Of a stretch of 41,825 nucleotides of DNA, positions 34,589 through 41,825 are shown piece by piece; position 1 is the first letter of the stretch, and every line of letters starts with the position of its first letter. This DNA comes from Candidatus Goldiibacteriota bacterium. GTDB taxonomy: Bacteria; Oederibacteriota; PGYV01. The stretch spans positions 1-41,825 of the forward strand of contig JAFGWA010000026.1 of assembly GCA_016937715.1 (NCBI GenBank), given 5' to 3'. Below the pieces are notes generated by a model. It made no database searches. It was not told where the DNA came from and worked only from the letters and a program-made list of their open reading frames with translations. The position numbers and the translations under genes are program-made.

Positions 34589-35209
34589 TTGAAAATAGTA
34601 ACCAGGGCTAATGCGATTAAAAATTTAAAGAAGTATATTGGTAAAGATTTATCTGATTTAGCATTGAAGCATGGAGTAACTGTATATTTAAAAGGAAAAC
34701 AAAACAAGGGTTGGAAAGGTCTTGTTCTTGAAAAGTTAGCAGGCTTGGATACAAACATATCTAAAGCGCCTAATGGCTTATCGTATGAACTTAAATCGGT
34801 GGCGTTTTATAATAAAAAAGGAATAGTATCCCCGAAGGAAACCATGGCAATTACAATGATTAACCCCACCGAATTAATAAGAGATTCATTTTTTAAAAGT
34901 CATTGCTGGAACAAATTAAAATCTATGGTGTTTTGTGCTGTTGCATGGGATGGGAAAAATGCAAAGACTGCGCGGTTGATAAGTGTTGCAAGTCTGGATT
35001 TTGCTGAGGATGATGAATTAATAAGAGAAATAGAGGCTGACTATAACTTTATCAGGAATAAATTAAAGGTAAAGGGTTTTAAGAGTTTAACCGGTAAAGA
35101 TGGTAAGTGGATACAGGCAAGGACTAAAGGTGCAGGACATGGCTCTACATCAAGAGCTTTTTATGCGAGAAAAGCATTAGTGAAGAAAATATTTGATATT
35201 GCGAAATAA
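34589..35209 (+). CDS. MutH/Sau3AI-family endonuclease
   Basis: A 206-aa protein. TTG 34589 is preferred because GAGG sits seven bases upstream; GTG 34583 and 34586 are alternatives. The alignment to MutH is visible in GWKGLVLEKLAGL (like GWVGQLLEIYLGA), SYELKSV (like GIELKT, with the Glu and Lys catalytic pair), HCWNKLKSMVFCAVAWDG, and the C-terminal WIQARTKGAGHGSTSRAFYARK. The catalytic Asp that MutH has seven residues before the Glu is not at that position (Ala). Next to a Dam-type methyltransferase it is most likely the restriction half of a GATC system rather than mismatch repair MutH. Confidence 0.87.
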   Translation: MKIVTRANAIKNLKKYIGKDLSDLALKHGVTVYLKGKQNKGWKGLVLEKLAGLDTNISKAPNGLSYELKSVAFYNKKGIVSPKETMAITMINPTELIRDSFFKSHCWNKLKSMVFCAVAWDGKNAKTARLISVASLDFAEDDELIREIEADYNFIRNKLKVKGFKSLTGKDGKWIQARTKGAGHGSTSRAFYARKALVKKIFDIAK

Positions 35210-35272
35210 AAAAAGTATTTACTGAAAAGTGGAACATGTAAAATTTGCTTGAAAATTCCGATCTTTGTTATT

Positions 35273-35306
35273 AAAAGTACATGGGCAATATTACGGAGTT
35301 TAAGTA
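35273..35306 (+). repeat. Right 34-bp direct repeat (attR-like), vestigial DUF4130 3' end
   Basis: This copy reads K-Y-M-G-N-I-T-E-F-K-stop in the matching frame, without any gene in front of it. It follows the nuclease stop by about 64 bases. Confidence 0.93.
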
Positions 35307-35391
35307 AGATAATATTTTTTGGTATTATTTAATGCTTATTTTATTTATCTTTTTGGGATATAAATAGTTATTGTTGTAAAGGAAAAAAAGA

Positions 35392-35646
35392 ATGCAAAAA
35401 AATGTTATTTTCAGAATGAAGGTTGACAAAGATGTGCGTGACCTTGTGAAAGACTTTTGCCGTTCAAGGGGCTTAATAATGAAATCATTTATTGAAAAAG
35501 CGATACTTAATGAAATTGAAAAGGAAGAACTTAAAGAAGACCTGTTAAGTATTCGGGATTACAGGCGTAATGAGAAGGATAATACTATAAAGTTGAAAAA
35601 CGTTGCTGGAGAATTGGGCCTTTACGGCAAAAAGAAGCATGTATAA
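35392..35646 (+). CDS. Ribbon-helix-helix-like antitoxin
   Basis: An 84-aa protein with a basic N-terminal region of ribbon-helix-helix type (VIFRMKVDKDVRDLVKDFCRSRGLIMKSFIEKAIL, shown in parts: FRMKVDKDVRDLV, MKSFIEKAILNEI), an acidic middle and a short basic C-terminus. AAAGGA lies ahead of ATG 35392. A toxin-like stub begins inside its last codons, the usual overlap of toxin-antitoxin pairs. It lies just right of the direct repeat, so it is outside the R-M island as bounded here. Confidence 0.65.
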   Translation: MQKNVIFRMKVDKDVRDLVKDFCRSRGLIMKSFIEKAILNEIEKEELKEDLLSIRDYRRNEKDNTIKLKNVAGELGLYGKKKHV

Positions 35647-35719
35647 AATTGAACTTTCAAGAAACGACATAAATGGCAGAAATCAGCGCCGCTGTCGATG
35701 CCGGAGTTTGCATCCGTGA
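35639..35719 (+). pseudogene. Remnant of a RelE/ParE-type toxin gene
   Basis: ATG 35639 overlaps the antitoxin stop by eight bases and opens MYKIELSRNDINGRNQ, the start seen in RelE/ParE toxins (MYKIE...S). After about ten residues the sequence becomes R/C-rich and stops at TGA 35717-35719, giving 26 residues. A full toxin has about 85-100. The missing part is probably deleted. The call rests on position and the short opening only. Confidence 0.5.
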
Positions 35720-35804
35720 AATATACAGGAATATTTAGCCCGGCATAAAATCCGGGTAATAAACTTCTAAACCCGGTGAATTGTTACACACTCTTAAAAT
35801 ACCC

Positions 35805-35832
35805 TTGAAAATTCCGCCCTTTGCTATATAAT
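35805..35832 (+). promoter_or_regulatory. Promoter of the purSQLF run
   Basis: TTGAAA (35805-35810), a 16-base spacer, TATAAT (35827-35832), about 48 bases before purS. The segment CTTGAAAATTCCG with a following CTTTG is shared with 35248-35265. Confidence 0.75.
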
Positions 35833-35879
35833 AATCCTGTCATTTTTTTCCATACTTTACTGCAAGGAGAATCCGGAAC

Positions 35880-36122
35880 ATGGCAAAAGTTAAAATTTAT
35901 GTCACTCTTAAAGAAGGAATCCTGGACCCACAGGGAAAAACGATCGGCAATGCGCTTGAAAAAATGGGGTACAAGAACATCGAAGAAGTTAAAGTGGGCA
36001 AGTTTATTGAAATAGAGACAAAGGACGCAAAGTCAGCCAAACTTGAAAAAGAAGTGGATGAAATCTGCGATAAACTGCTTGCAAATCCCAACATTGAAAA
36101 ATACACATTCAAGGTAGAATAA
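35880..36122 (+). CDS. purS: FGAM synthase subunit PurS
   Basis: An 80-aa PurS with AKVKIYVTLKEGILDPQGKTI, the family's opening, and VGKFIEIE. It bridges PurQ and PurL in the three-part phosphoribosylformylglycinamidine synthase of Bacillus type. AAGGAGA at 35864-35870 precedes ATG 35880. It is the first gene of the pur run. Confidence 0.97.
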   Translation: MAKVKIYVTLKEGILDPQGKTIGNALEKMGYKNIEEVKVGKFIEIETKDAKSAKLEKEVDEICDKLLANPNIEKYTFKVE

Positions 36123-36140
36123 TACCCTAAGGAGCCTATA

Positions 36141-36854
36141 ATGCCGGCAAAAGTGAAGTTTGGTGTAATAGTATTTCCGGGTTCTAACTGCGATGCCGAC
36201 TGCAAATGGGCGGCAGAAGAACTTAACCAGAGCGTTGAATACATCTGGCACGATTCAAATAAATCCGCGTTAAACAAGTATGATGTAATAATAGTGCCGG
36301 GAGGTTTTTCTTACGGCGATTATTTAAGGTCCGGCGCCATTGCAAGGTTCGCGCGCGTTATGGACGGCATGAAGGATTTTTCGGAAAAAAAAGGAAAGTA
36401 TGTAATAGGCATCTGCAACGGATTTCAGATTCTGCTGGAAGCGGGAATTCTGCCCGGCGCCATGCTTGTAAATAAAAACCTTAAATTCATATGCAAATAT
36501 ATCAACCTGTCGGTTGAAAATACCGACACCCCTTTTACAAATAAGTTTGCCAAAGGGCAGGTAATAAAGGTTCCTATAGCGCATCAGGAAGGCAATTATT
36601 TTACTGATGACAAAGGCTTAAACGGGCTTATAAAAAATGATCAGATTGCTTTCCGCTATTGTGACGCAAAAGGTAATATTAACGAAGCCACAAATCCCAA
36701 TGGTTCGGTTTACGGGATTGCGGGAATAACCAATAAACGCGGTAATGTGCTTGGAATGATGCCTCATCCGGAACGGGCAATGTCAGTTCAGCTTGGTTCC
36801 ACGGACGGCAGGCTGGTTTTTGAATCCATCGTAAATTACATCAAGAAAGCCTAA
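36141..36854 (+). CDS. purQ: FGAM synthase glutaminase subunit PurQ
   Basis: A 237-aa class I glutamine amidotransferase. [12 protein letters not shown] opens it, [19 protein letters not shown] is the oxyanion region, Cys92 ([13 protein letters not shown]) is the nucleophile and MMPHPERAM supplies the His/Glu pair. It delivers ammonia to PurL. An AAGGAG site lies upstream, 18 bases past purS. Confidence 0.98.
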   Translation: MPAKVKFGVIVFPGSNCDADCKWAAEELNQSVEYIWHDSNKSALNKYDVIIVPGGFSYGDYLRSGAIARFARVMDGMKDFSEKKGKYVIGICNGFQILLEAGILPGAMLVNKNLKFICKYINLSVENTDTPFTNKFAKGQVIKVPIAHQEGNYFTDDKGLNGLIKNDQIAFRYCDAKGNINEATNPNGSVYGIAGITNKRGNVLGMMPHPERAMSVQLGSTDGRLVFESIVNYIKKA

Positions 36855-36864
36855 GGAGACCAAG

Positions 36865-39177
36865 ATGGCGCGGAAAAAAGCAAAGAAAAAAACAGTAAAA
36901 GAAAAAGCCATGCAGATAGAATATAACGGTTTTGAAATAACGCCGGCTATAATAAAAGAACACGGGTTCAAGGAAGGCGAATACGAAAATATCCTTAAGA
37001 TAATGGGGCGCACCCCCACTTATGTTGAACTTGGTATCTTTTCCGCTATGTGGTCAGAACACTGCAGCTACAAACACAGCAAGACCACTTTAAGAAAGTT
37101 TCCGCATAAGGGAAAATACGTAATTCAGGGCCCGGGAGAGAACGCGGGCATCATAGACAGCGGCACTGACCTTGCAGTGGCATTTAAAATAGAATCGCAC
37201 AACCATCCCTCCGCAGTAGAGCCTTTTCAGGGTGCGGCCACGGGAGTGGGCGGAATATTAAGGGATGTATTCACAATGGGCGCAAGGCCTGTGGCGAATT
37301 TAAATTCGTTAAGGTTCGGCAGCCCGCAGTCAAAAAATACCCAGCGCCTTCTGCCGGGAGTGGTTAAAGGCATCGCGTTTTACGGCAACTGCGTGGGCGT
37401 GCCCACTGTTGCCGGCGAAACGGTATTTGAAGACTGTTATGAAGATAACTGCCTTGTAAATGCCATGACAATAGGTGTGGTGGAAAAGAAAAAAATAATT
37501 AAAGCAACTGCAAGAGGGGTAGGCAACTCGGTAATGTATATAGGCGCGGCCACCGGCCGCGACGGCATACACGGCGCTACTTTTGCGTCTGCTGAACTTA
37601 CGGCTGAAACCGCTGAAAAGCGCAGCAATGTTCAGGTAGCGGATCCATTTATGGAAAAACTTCTGCTTGAAGCGACCTTAGAACTGATTGACCTTGATAT
37701 AATGGAAGGCATTCAGGATATGGGCGCTGCGGGCTTGACTTCCAGCGGCACAGAGATGGCTTACAGGGGCGGCGTTGGAATAGAGCTGTGGATGGATAAA
37801 ATACCCCAGCGCGAAAAAAACATGAACGCTTATGAAATAATGCTTTCTGAATCCCAGGAGCGCATGCTTCTGGTGGCCAAGAAAGGCAAAGAAAAAGCGG
37901 TTGAAAAAGTTTTAAATAAATGGGGGCTTCACGCGGTGGTTATTGGAAAGGTTATAAAAAAGCCTCATCTTGTAATTATTGAAAAAGGCAAAATGGTGGC
38001 GGACATGCCTAATTTCCCGCTGACAGACAGCAAGCACCCGCTTTTTCCGCTTAAACATCAGAAAGGCGTAAAACCAAAATACCTTGAAACCAGCAATATT
38101 AATCCCGATAAAATACATTCGCCGGAAGACCTTACAGGCACGCTTAAAAAACTTATCGGGTCGCCCAACATAGCTTCAAAAGCGGCAATCTGGGAAGAAT
38201 ATGACCACATGGTGCAGACAAACACGGTGACACTGCCGGGTTCTGATGCCGCGGTCATAGATGTAAAAGACAGGGATTTTATGATAGCCACGTCGGTTGA
38301 CTGCAACGGCAGGTATACATATCTTGATCCGTATAAAGGCGGTGCGATTGCAATCGCGGAATCCGCAAGAAACGTAAGCTGTTCCGGCGCGGAACCGGCG
38401 GCATTTACCAACTGCCTTAATTTTGGCAACCCGGAAAATCCGGAAATTTTTTGGCAGTTTGAAAAAGCGGTGGAAGGCATGTCTGCTGCTGCAACAGCAT
38501 TAAAGACGCCTGTAATTTCCGGCAATGTAAGCTTCTATAATGAAAGTCCAAGCGGCGCCATTTACCCCACCCCCACAGTGGGTATGGTGGGATATATAAA
38601 AGGAAAAGAAAAAAAATATGTGAAGCAGTACTTTAAGGGCAATGACGACGCCATACTTATGATAGGTCACACCAAAGACGAAATAGGCGCATCTGAATAT
38701 TTAAAAGTGGTGCACGGCCTTATAAAAGGGCCTGTGCCTGATATTGACCTTGACCTTGAAGTAAAGGTGCAGAAAACAGTGCGCGACGGAATAAAGGCAG
38801 GTTACGTAAAATCAGCCCACGATATTTCCAAAGGCGGCCTTGCAGTAACCCTTGCTGAATGCTGCATAACAGGAAAGATACACGGAGACCCAATGATAGG
38901 GGCGTATGTGGACCTGCAGAGCGACATGAGGCCGGATTCGCTGCTGTTCGGCGAGACACAGTCCAGAATAATTGTAACGTGCGCGAAAGCGGACGTGCAC
39001 AAATTAAAAAAGCTTGGCGCAAAAAATAATGTGGTGATAAGCGAGCTTGGTAAGACCGGCGGCGAAAAGCTGATAATTAATATTGACTGGGCGGCCAAAT
39101 CAAATTCAAAGAAAATTTCCGTGTCAGTGGAAGAGCTTGAAAAAATATGGTCAAACGGAGTAAACCAATATGTGTGA
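36865..39177 (+). CDS. purL: FGAM synthase large subunit PurL (small, PurS/PurQ-dependent form)
   Basis: A 770-aa ATP-dependent FGAM synthase subunit, the form that needs separate PurS and PurQ. The N-terminus carries a Lys-rich extension ([11 protein letters not shown]), then [45 protein letters not shown] and, in the second half, [16 protein letters not shown] and [16 protein letters not shown]. It converts FGAR to FGAM. It overlaps purF by eight bases. Confidence 0.98.
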   Translation: MARKKAKKKTVKEKAMQIEYNGFEITPAIIKEHGFKEGEYENILKIMGRTPTYVELGIFSAMWSEHCSYKHSKTTLRKFPHKGKYVIQGPGENAGIIDSGTDLAVAFKIESHNHPSAVEPFQGAATGVGGILRDVFTMGARPVANLNSLRFGSPQSKNTQRLLPGVVKGIAFYGNCVGVPTVAGETVFEDCYEDNCLVNAMTIGVVEKKKIIKATARGVGNSVMYIGAATGRDGIHGATFASAELTAETAEKRSNVQVADPFMEKLLLEATLELIDLDIMEGIQDMGAAGLTSSGTEMAYRGGVGIELWMDKIPQREKNMNAYEIMLSESQERMLLVAKKGKEKAVEKVLNKWGLHAVVIGKVIKKPHLVIIEKGKMVADMPNFPLTDSKHPLFPLKHQKGVKPKYLETSNINPDKIHSPEDLTGTLKKLIGSPNIASKAAIWEEYDHMVQTNTVTLPGSDAAVIDVKDRDFMIATSVDCNGRYTYLDPYKGGAIAIAESARNVSCSGAEPAAFTNCLNFGNPENPEIFWQFEKAVEGMSAAATALKTPVISGNVSFYNESPSGAIYPTPTVGMVGYIKGKEKKYVKQYFKGNDDAILMIGHTKDEIGASEYLKVVHGLIKGPVPDIDLDLEVKVQKTVRDGIKAGYVKSAHDISKGGLAVTLAECCITGKIHGDPMIGAYVDLQSDMRPDSLLFGETQSRIIVTCAKADVHKLKKLGAKNNVVISELGKTGGEKLIINIDWAAKSNSKKISVSVEELEKIWSNGVNQYV

Positions 39178-40582
39178 TTGCATGGATCATCCTAAAGAAG
39201 CCTGCGGCATCGTGGGCGTATACGGCCACCCGGAAGCATCTACTTTAACTTATCTTGGGCTTTACGCGCTGCAGCACAGGGGGCAGGAAAGCGCCGGAAT
39301 AGTGACTGTTGATGAAAACAGCAGGGCGCGCGAAATAAAAAGCATGGGCATTGTCGCGGATATATTTGACGAGAAAAAACTGTCGTTTTTAACCGGAAGC
39401 ATGTCCATAGGCCACGTCCGTTATTCAACAACCGGTTCATCCGTTATTGAAAATGCCCAGCCTATAAAGGTGGAATATGTAAAAGGGCCGCTGGCTGTTG
39501 CGCACAACGGCAACCTTGTTAACGCGGATGTAATAAAGGGCAAACTGGAAGAAGACGGGTCCATATTTGAATCCACAGCGGACAGCGAAACGCTTGTGCA
39601 TTTAATCGCAAAAAATAATAAACTGGAATTTGTGGAAGCTGTAAAAAGATCCCTTGCGGAATTAAAAGGCGCTTTTTCTTTTGTGGTTTTAAACAAAGAC
39701 TGCCTGATAGCCGCCCGCGACCCAAACGGGTTTCGCCCGCTTGAAATAGGAAAACTTGACGGCGCGTATATAGTGGCGTCAGAGACCTGTGCGTTTGACC
39801 TTATGAACGCGGAGCATATAGGCACAGTAGAACCGGGAGAAGTGGTAATTTTTGACAAAAACGGAATGAGGTCGGAAAAGTTCGCGGAGCGCGGAAGAAG
39901 CGCAATGTGCATCTTTGAATTTATATACTTTGCAAGGCCGGATTCATATATTTTCGGCAGAAACGTGTCTGATATCCGCAGGGAACTTGGAAGGCAGCTG
40001 GGCCGTGAATCGCACGTGGACGCGGATATTGTAATACCGGTGCCGGACTCGGGAGTTTCAGCCGCAATAGGTTATTCTGAAGGCACGGGAATAAAGTTTG
40101 ATATGGGGCTTATAAGGAACCATTATGTGGGCAGGACTTTTATTGAACCGTCGCAGAATATCAGGGATTTTGGCGTCAGGATAAAATTAAATGCCGTTAA
40201 ACCGCTGCTTAAAGACAAAAGGGTTGTGGTTGTGGATGATTCAATAGTCCGCGGCACTACAAGCAGAAAGATAATAAAGATGATAAGGAATGCCGGCGCG
40301 AAAGAGATTCATTACAGAATATCCTCTCCGCCTATCTATAACCCATGTTTTTACGGGATGGATTTCCCCACAAAAACAGAACTTATAGCCAACAGCCATA
40401 CATCTGAAGAGATAAAAAAATACCTGCGCGTGGATTCTTTCGCGTACTTAAGCATGGACGGGCTTGTAAAGTCAGTGTCCGGTAGAAAAGACAAGTTCTG
40501 CATGGCATGCTTTGATGGCGATTATCCCGTAAGCCTGGATGTGTCAGGGGATGTGGATAAGATTAGATTTGAAAAGTGCTGA
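39170..40582 (+). CDS. purF: Amidophosphoribosyltransferase
   Basis: A 470-aa first enzyme of purine synthesis. An 11-residue propeptide precedes the Ntn nucleophile Cys12 (ACGIVGVYG). HRGQESAGI and HNGNLVN mark the glutaminase domain; the phosphoribosyltransferase domain has [17 protein letters not shown] for PRPP. Cysteines in [22 protein letters not shown] and FCMACF match the places that bind the [4Fe-4S] cluster of the Bacillus-type enzyme, so an oxygen-sensitive cluster form is likely. A palindromic terminator follows. Confidence 0.98.
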   Translation: MCDCMDHPKEACGIVGVYGHPEASTLTYLGLYALQHRGQESAGIVTVDENSRAREIKSMGIVADIFDEKKLSFLTGSMSIGHVRYSTTGSSVIENAQPIKVEYVKGPLAVAHNGNLVNADVIKGKLEEDGSIFESTADSETLVHLIAKNNKLEFVEAVKRSLAELKGAFSFVVLNKDCLIAARDPNGFRPLEIGKLDGAYIVASETCAFDLMNAEHIGTVEPGEVVIFDKNGMRSEKFAERGRSAMCIFEFIYFARPDSYIFGRNVSDIRRELGRQLGRESHVDADIVIPVPDSGVSAAIGYSEGTGIKFDMGLIRNHYVGRTFIEPSQNIRDFGVRIKLNAVKPLLKDKRVVVVDDSIVRGTTSRKIIKMIRNAGAKEIHYRISSPPIYNPCFYGMDFPTKTELIANSHTSEEIKKYLRVDSFAYLSMDGLVKSVSGRKDKFCMACFDGDYPVSLDVSGDVDKIRFEKC

Positions 40583-40620
40583 TAAGCACTAATCTTTATA
40601 ATAATCTCTTGATTTTGTAG

Positions 40621-40651
40621 GGATAGCGCTCCCGCGCTGTCCGTGTTTTTT
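40621..40651 (+). terminator. Rho-independent terminator after purF, REP-like palindrome
   Basis: GGATAGCGC, loop TCCC, GCGCTGTCC (one G-T pair) forms a nine-base-pair stem and is followed by GTGTTTTTTG. The sequence around it, GTAGGGATAGCGC, has the look of a dispersed palindromic repeat. A smaller hairpin AGTGCT-GATA-AGCACT lies just upstream at the purF stop. Confidence 0.9.
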
Positions 40652-40741
40652 GTTTTAAAGAATAATTTGCAGTGGGGTTCTGCGTTTACGGGCAAATATG
40701 CGGTTATCTCCTTTTTTTGTGTAATTATGTAATTAATTGTT

Positions 40742-40769
40742 TTGACAAAAAAATAAATTCTGGTATTAT
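40742..40769 (+). promoter_or_regulatory. Promoter of the 40815 gene pair
   Basis: TTGACA (40742-40747), a 16-base spacer, TATTAT (40764-40769), with TGG before the -10 as an extended -10. The predicted start near 40776 leaves a short leader before the TTG start at 40815. Confidence 0.85.
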
Positions 40770-40814
40770 AAAAATGATTTTTTTTATTTTTTTAATAAGT
40801 GGCGAGGGGTTTAA

Positions 40815-41357
40815 TTGAAAAGACAAAAAGTATTTACAAAGCTAAACAGGTATTTATGTAATTTTATACTTGTTCCTGTATTTGTTTTTCTTGCACATTC
40901 CGGTGCGTATTCATCTGACTTTGCCATTGGGTATAATACTGATTGTTTTATCGGAAGGATGTATTGGAATTCATCTCAGCTGCATACGGATTTGCTGGTT
41001 AATTACAGTTATTATGAGAAAAAAGATAATGAAAGAGGCACTTCTGAAGTAATAAACAGGTTTAAAATAGGTATTAACCCGCTTAACTTAAATGTATTTA
41101 AAAATGAATATGGGACAATTGACCTTGGATTTACGGTTTTTGCGGAATTTTCTGATCAAAAAGATGCTTATATCCCCACATATTCGGTAATCTTAAATAT
41201 ACCCCAGCTTGGACTGACAATTCCCGGAATGGAAAATATTATTCTGTTGTTTAATTTGGGATTAATCTACAGGGGAAACGATGAAGGACTTCTGGAGGAA
41301 AACAAAATTGAACTGCTTGATTTTAAAGAAAGCGTGGGATTCCTGATAAAACTATGA
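40815..41357 (+). CDS. Small secreted, beta-rich envelope protein, unknown
   Basis: A 180-aa protein starting at TTG 40815 with GAGGGG upstream. Residues 1-33 or so are a signal peptide (NFILVPVFVFLAHSGAYS). The mature part has strands such as FAIGYNTDCFIGRMYW, DLLVNYSYY, GTIDLGFTVFAEF and IILLFNLGLIYRG, suggesting a small barrel. No family is recognised. It is coupled by ATGA to a similar gene that follows. Confidence 0.78.
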   Translation: MKRQKVFTKLNRYLCNFILVPVFVFLAHSGAYSSDFAIGYNTDCFIGRMYWNSSQLHTDLLVNYSYYEKKDNERGTSEVINRFKIGINPLNLNVFKNEYGTIDLGFTVFAEFSDQKDAYIPTYSVILNIPQLGLTIPGMENIILLFNLGLIYRGNDEGLLEENKIELLDFKESVGFLIKL

Positions 41358-41825
41358 AAAAAATATATTTAATGCTTATGTTGATAATAATGCTGCCTTT
41401 TTGCGCGTATTCTGTGGAATTTGAAGCTGGGTATTATAAAGGGGTATGCGTAAAAACAATGATTTTTGATAATATTGGTTTTGAGGTGTTTGGTTCTATG
41501 GGCGTTGACAGTATTGTTTCTGGCCTTGATTATATTACATATGGAATTTCGCCCCTGATTCTAAAAGTATATGATAACAATACGGTAAGGTTTTCAATTG
41601 CCCTTCAGTATAAGTATGACAATACCGAGGAAATAGTAAATACTTTTTATAGCATAGTTTTACCCAGATTAGAGTATCGTTTGCCGTATTTTGACAATGT
41701 ATGGGTAAGGATTTTTGAGTTGAATATTGACTATATAAAAAAGAGAAAGCCTGGATATGAAGCTAATATAGGTAATGAATTTATTTCGGGTATTAGTTTA
41801 ATATCTGGAATTATGTTCGAGTTTA
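41354..41825 (+). CDS. Second small secreted beta-rich protein, truncated at window end
   Basis: An open frame from ATG 41354 to the right edge, at least 157 residues. The signal peptide KIYLMLMLIIMLPFCAYS is followed by VEFEAGYYKGVCVKTMIFDN, which parallels the start of the preceding protein (F-A-I-G-Y-N). The start overlaps the previous stop (ATGA). Later segments (TVRFSIALQYKYD, PYFDNVWVRIF) alternate like barrel strands. The pair looks paralogous; the 3' end is outside the window. Confidence 0.75.
   Translation, partial: MKKIYLMLMLIIMLPFCAYSVEFEAGYYKGVCVKTMIFDNIGFEVFGSMGVDSIVSGLDYITYGISPLILKVYDNNTVRFSIALQYKYDNTEEIVNTFYSIVLPRLEYRLPYFDNVWVRIFELNIDYIKKRKPGYEANIGNEFISGISLISGIMFEF

Larger units (their letters stand above)
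33556..35306. mobile_element. Putative restriction-modification island bounded by 34-bp direct repeats
   Basis: A segment of about 1.7 kb with a methyltransferase and a MutH-like nuclease lies between two near-identical 34-bp copies of the 3' end of the DUF4130 gene. The left copy keeps the gene intact and the right copy would encode the same last residues. This is the pattern left by insertion at a gene's 3' end or by a tandem duplication. No integrase is present in the segment, so the mechanism is unknown. Confidence 0.6.

Noticed and set aside
35210-35391. Additional gene in the gap after the nuclease
   Set aside because: Only the right direct repeat and AT-rich sequence are visible; no frame with a plausible start and length.
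35673-35738. A 21-codon frame starting at ATG 35673 beside the toxin stub
   Set aside because: Too short, no ribosome site, no similarity; probably part of the decayed toxin region.
35720-35879. Purine riboswitch ahead of purS
   Set aside because: Short CCCGG/CCGGG pairing at 35739-35756 lies upstream of the promoter, so it would not be in the transcript, and no purine aptamer core is seen.

Overview
The window looks like one contiguous piece of a diderm (Gram-negative type) bacterial chromosome of moderate GC. Diderm organisation is inferred from several signal-peptide proteins with beta-barrel character (12671-13594, 15700-17094, 28240-30084, 40815-41357 and the gene after it). The Thr-rich T-x-T-x repeat proteins with FlgD-like C-termini, the PorV-like barrel and the general protein flavour suggest an uncultivated candidate phylum, perhaps in the Goldbacteria neighbourhood. 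That placement is a guess from protein style, not a result.

Layout. (1) 1-4585: the 3' part of a giant gene, open at the left edge, encoding about 260 copies of a tetrapeptide T-E-T-x followed by a T/P/S-rich linker and three FlgD/Ig-like modules. (2) 4674-7482: a degenerate HD-GYP protein, then parA and parB, closed by a bidirectional terminator. (3) 7533-7952, minus strand: a small membrane-anchored coiled-coil protein with its own promoter. (4) 8120-19425: a tight collinear housekeeping run recX-alaS-ruvX-mltG-OMP-rnr-PorV/TPR-RsbW/RsbU fusion. (5) 19456-24480: hisD-C-B-H-A-F. (6) A perfectly phased heptanucleotide tandem repeat (24486-24611), then a secreted GH5 mannanase/cellulase-like enzyme. 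(7) 25768-28228: hisI-trpE-trpG, followed closely by an FN3/beta-barrel protein and a zinc-ribbon/TPR membrane protein. (8) A minus-strand CvpA-family gene, divergent from a two-gene radical SAM + DUF4130 DNA repair/modification module whose promoter carries three GTATAC boxes exactly 11 bp apart. (9) 33556-35306: a Dam-type methyltransferase and a MutH/Sau3AI-type nuclease bounded by 34-bp direct repeats that copy the 3' end of the DUF4130 gene, which looks like a small integrated restriction-modification island. It is followed by an antitoxin gene whose toxin partner is reduced to a stub. (10) 35880-40582: purS-purQ-purL-purF with its own promoter and a strong palindromic terminator. (11) A new promoter and two similar secreted proteins; the second runs off the right edge.

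How the parts fit. Most of the window is core metabolism (histidine, anthranilate, purine synthesis), chromosome partitioning, translation and RNA turnover. The accessory and more interesting parts are the hierarchical T-E-T-x repeat gene, the RsbW-RsbU fusion with a helix-turn-helix-like tail, the radical SAM/DUF4130 module with phased operators, and the R-M island plus decayed toxin-antitoxin locus between that module and the pur operon. hisG and hisE are not in the window, nor are the later trp genes. No rRNA, tRNA, CRISPR array or transposase was seen, and no stretch longer than about 235 bases lacks a gene.
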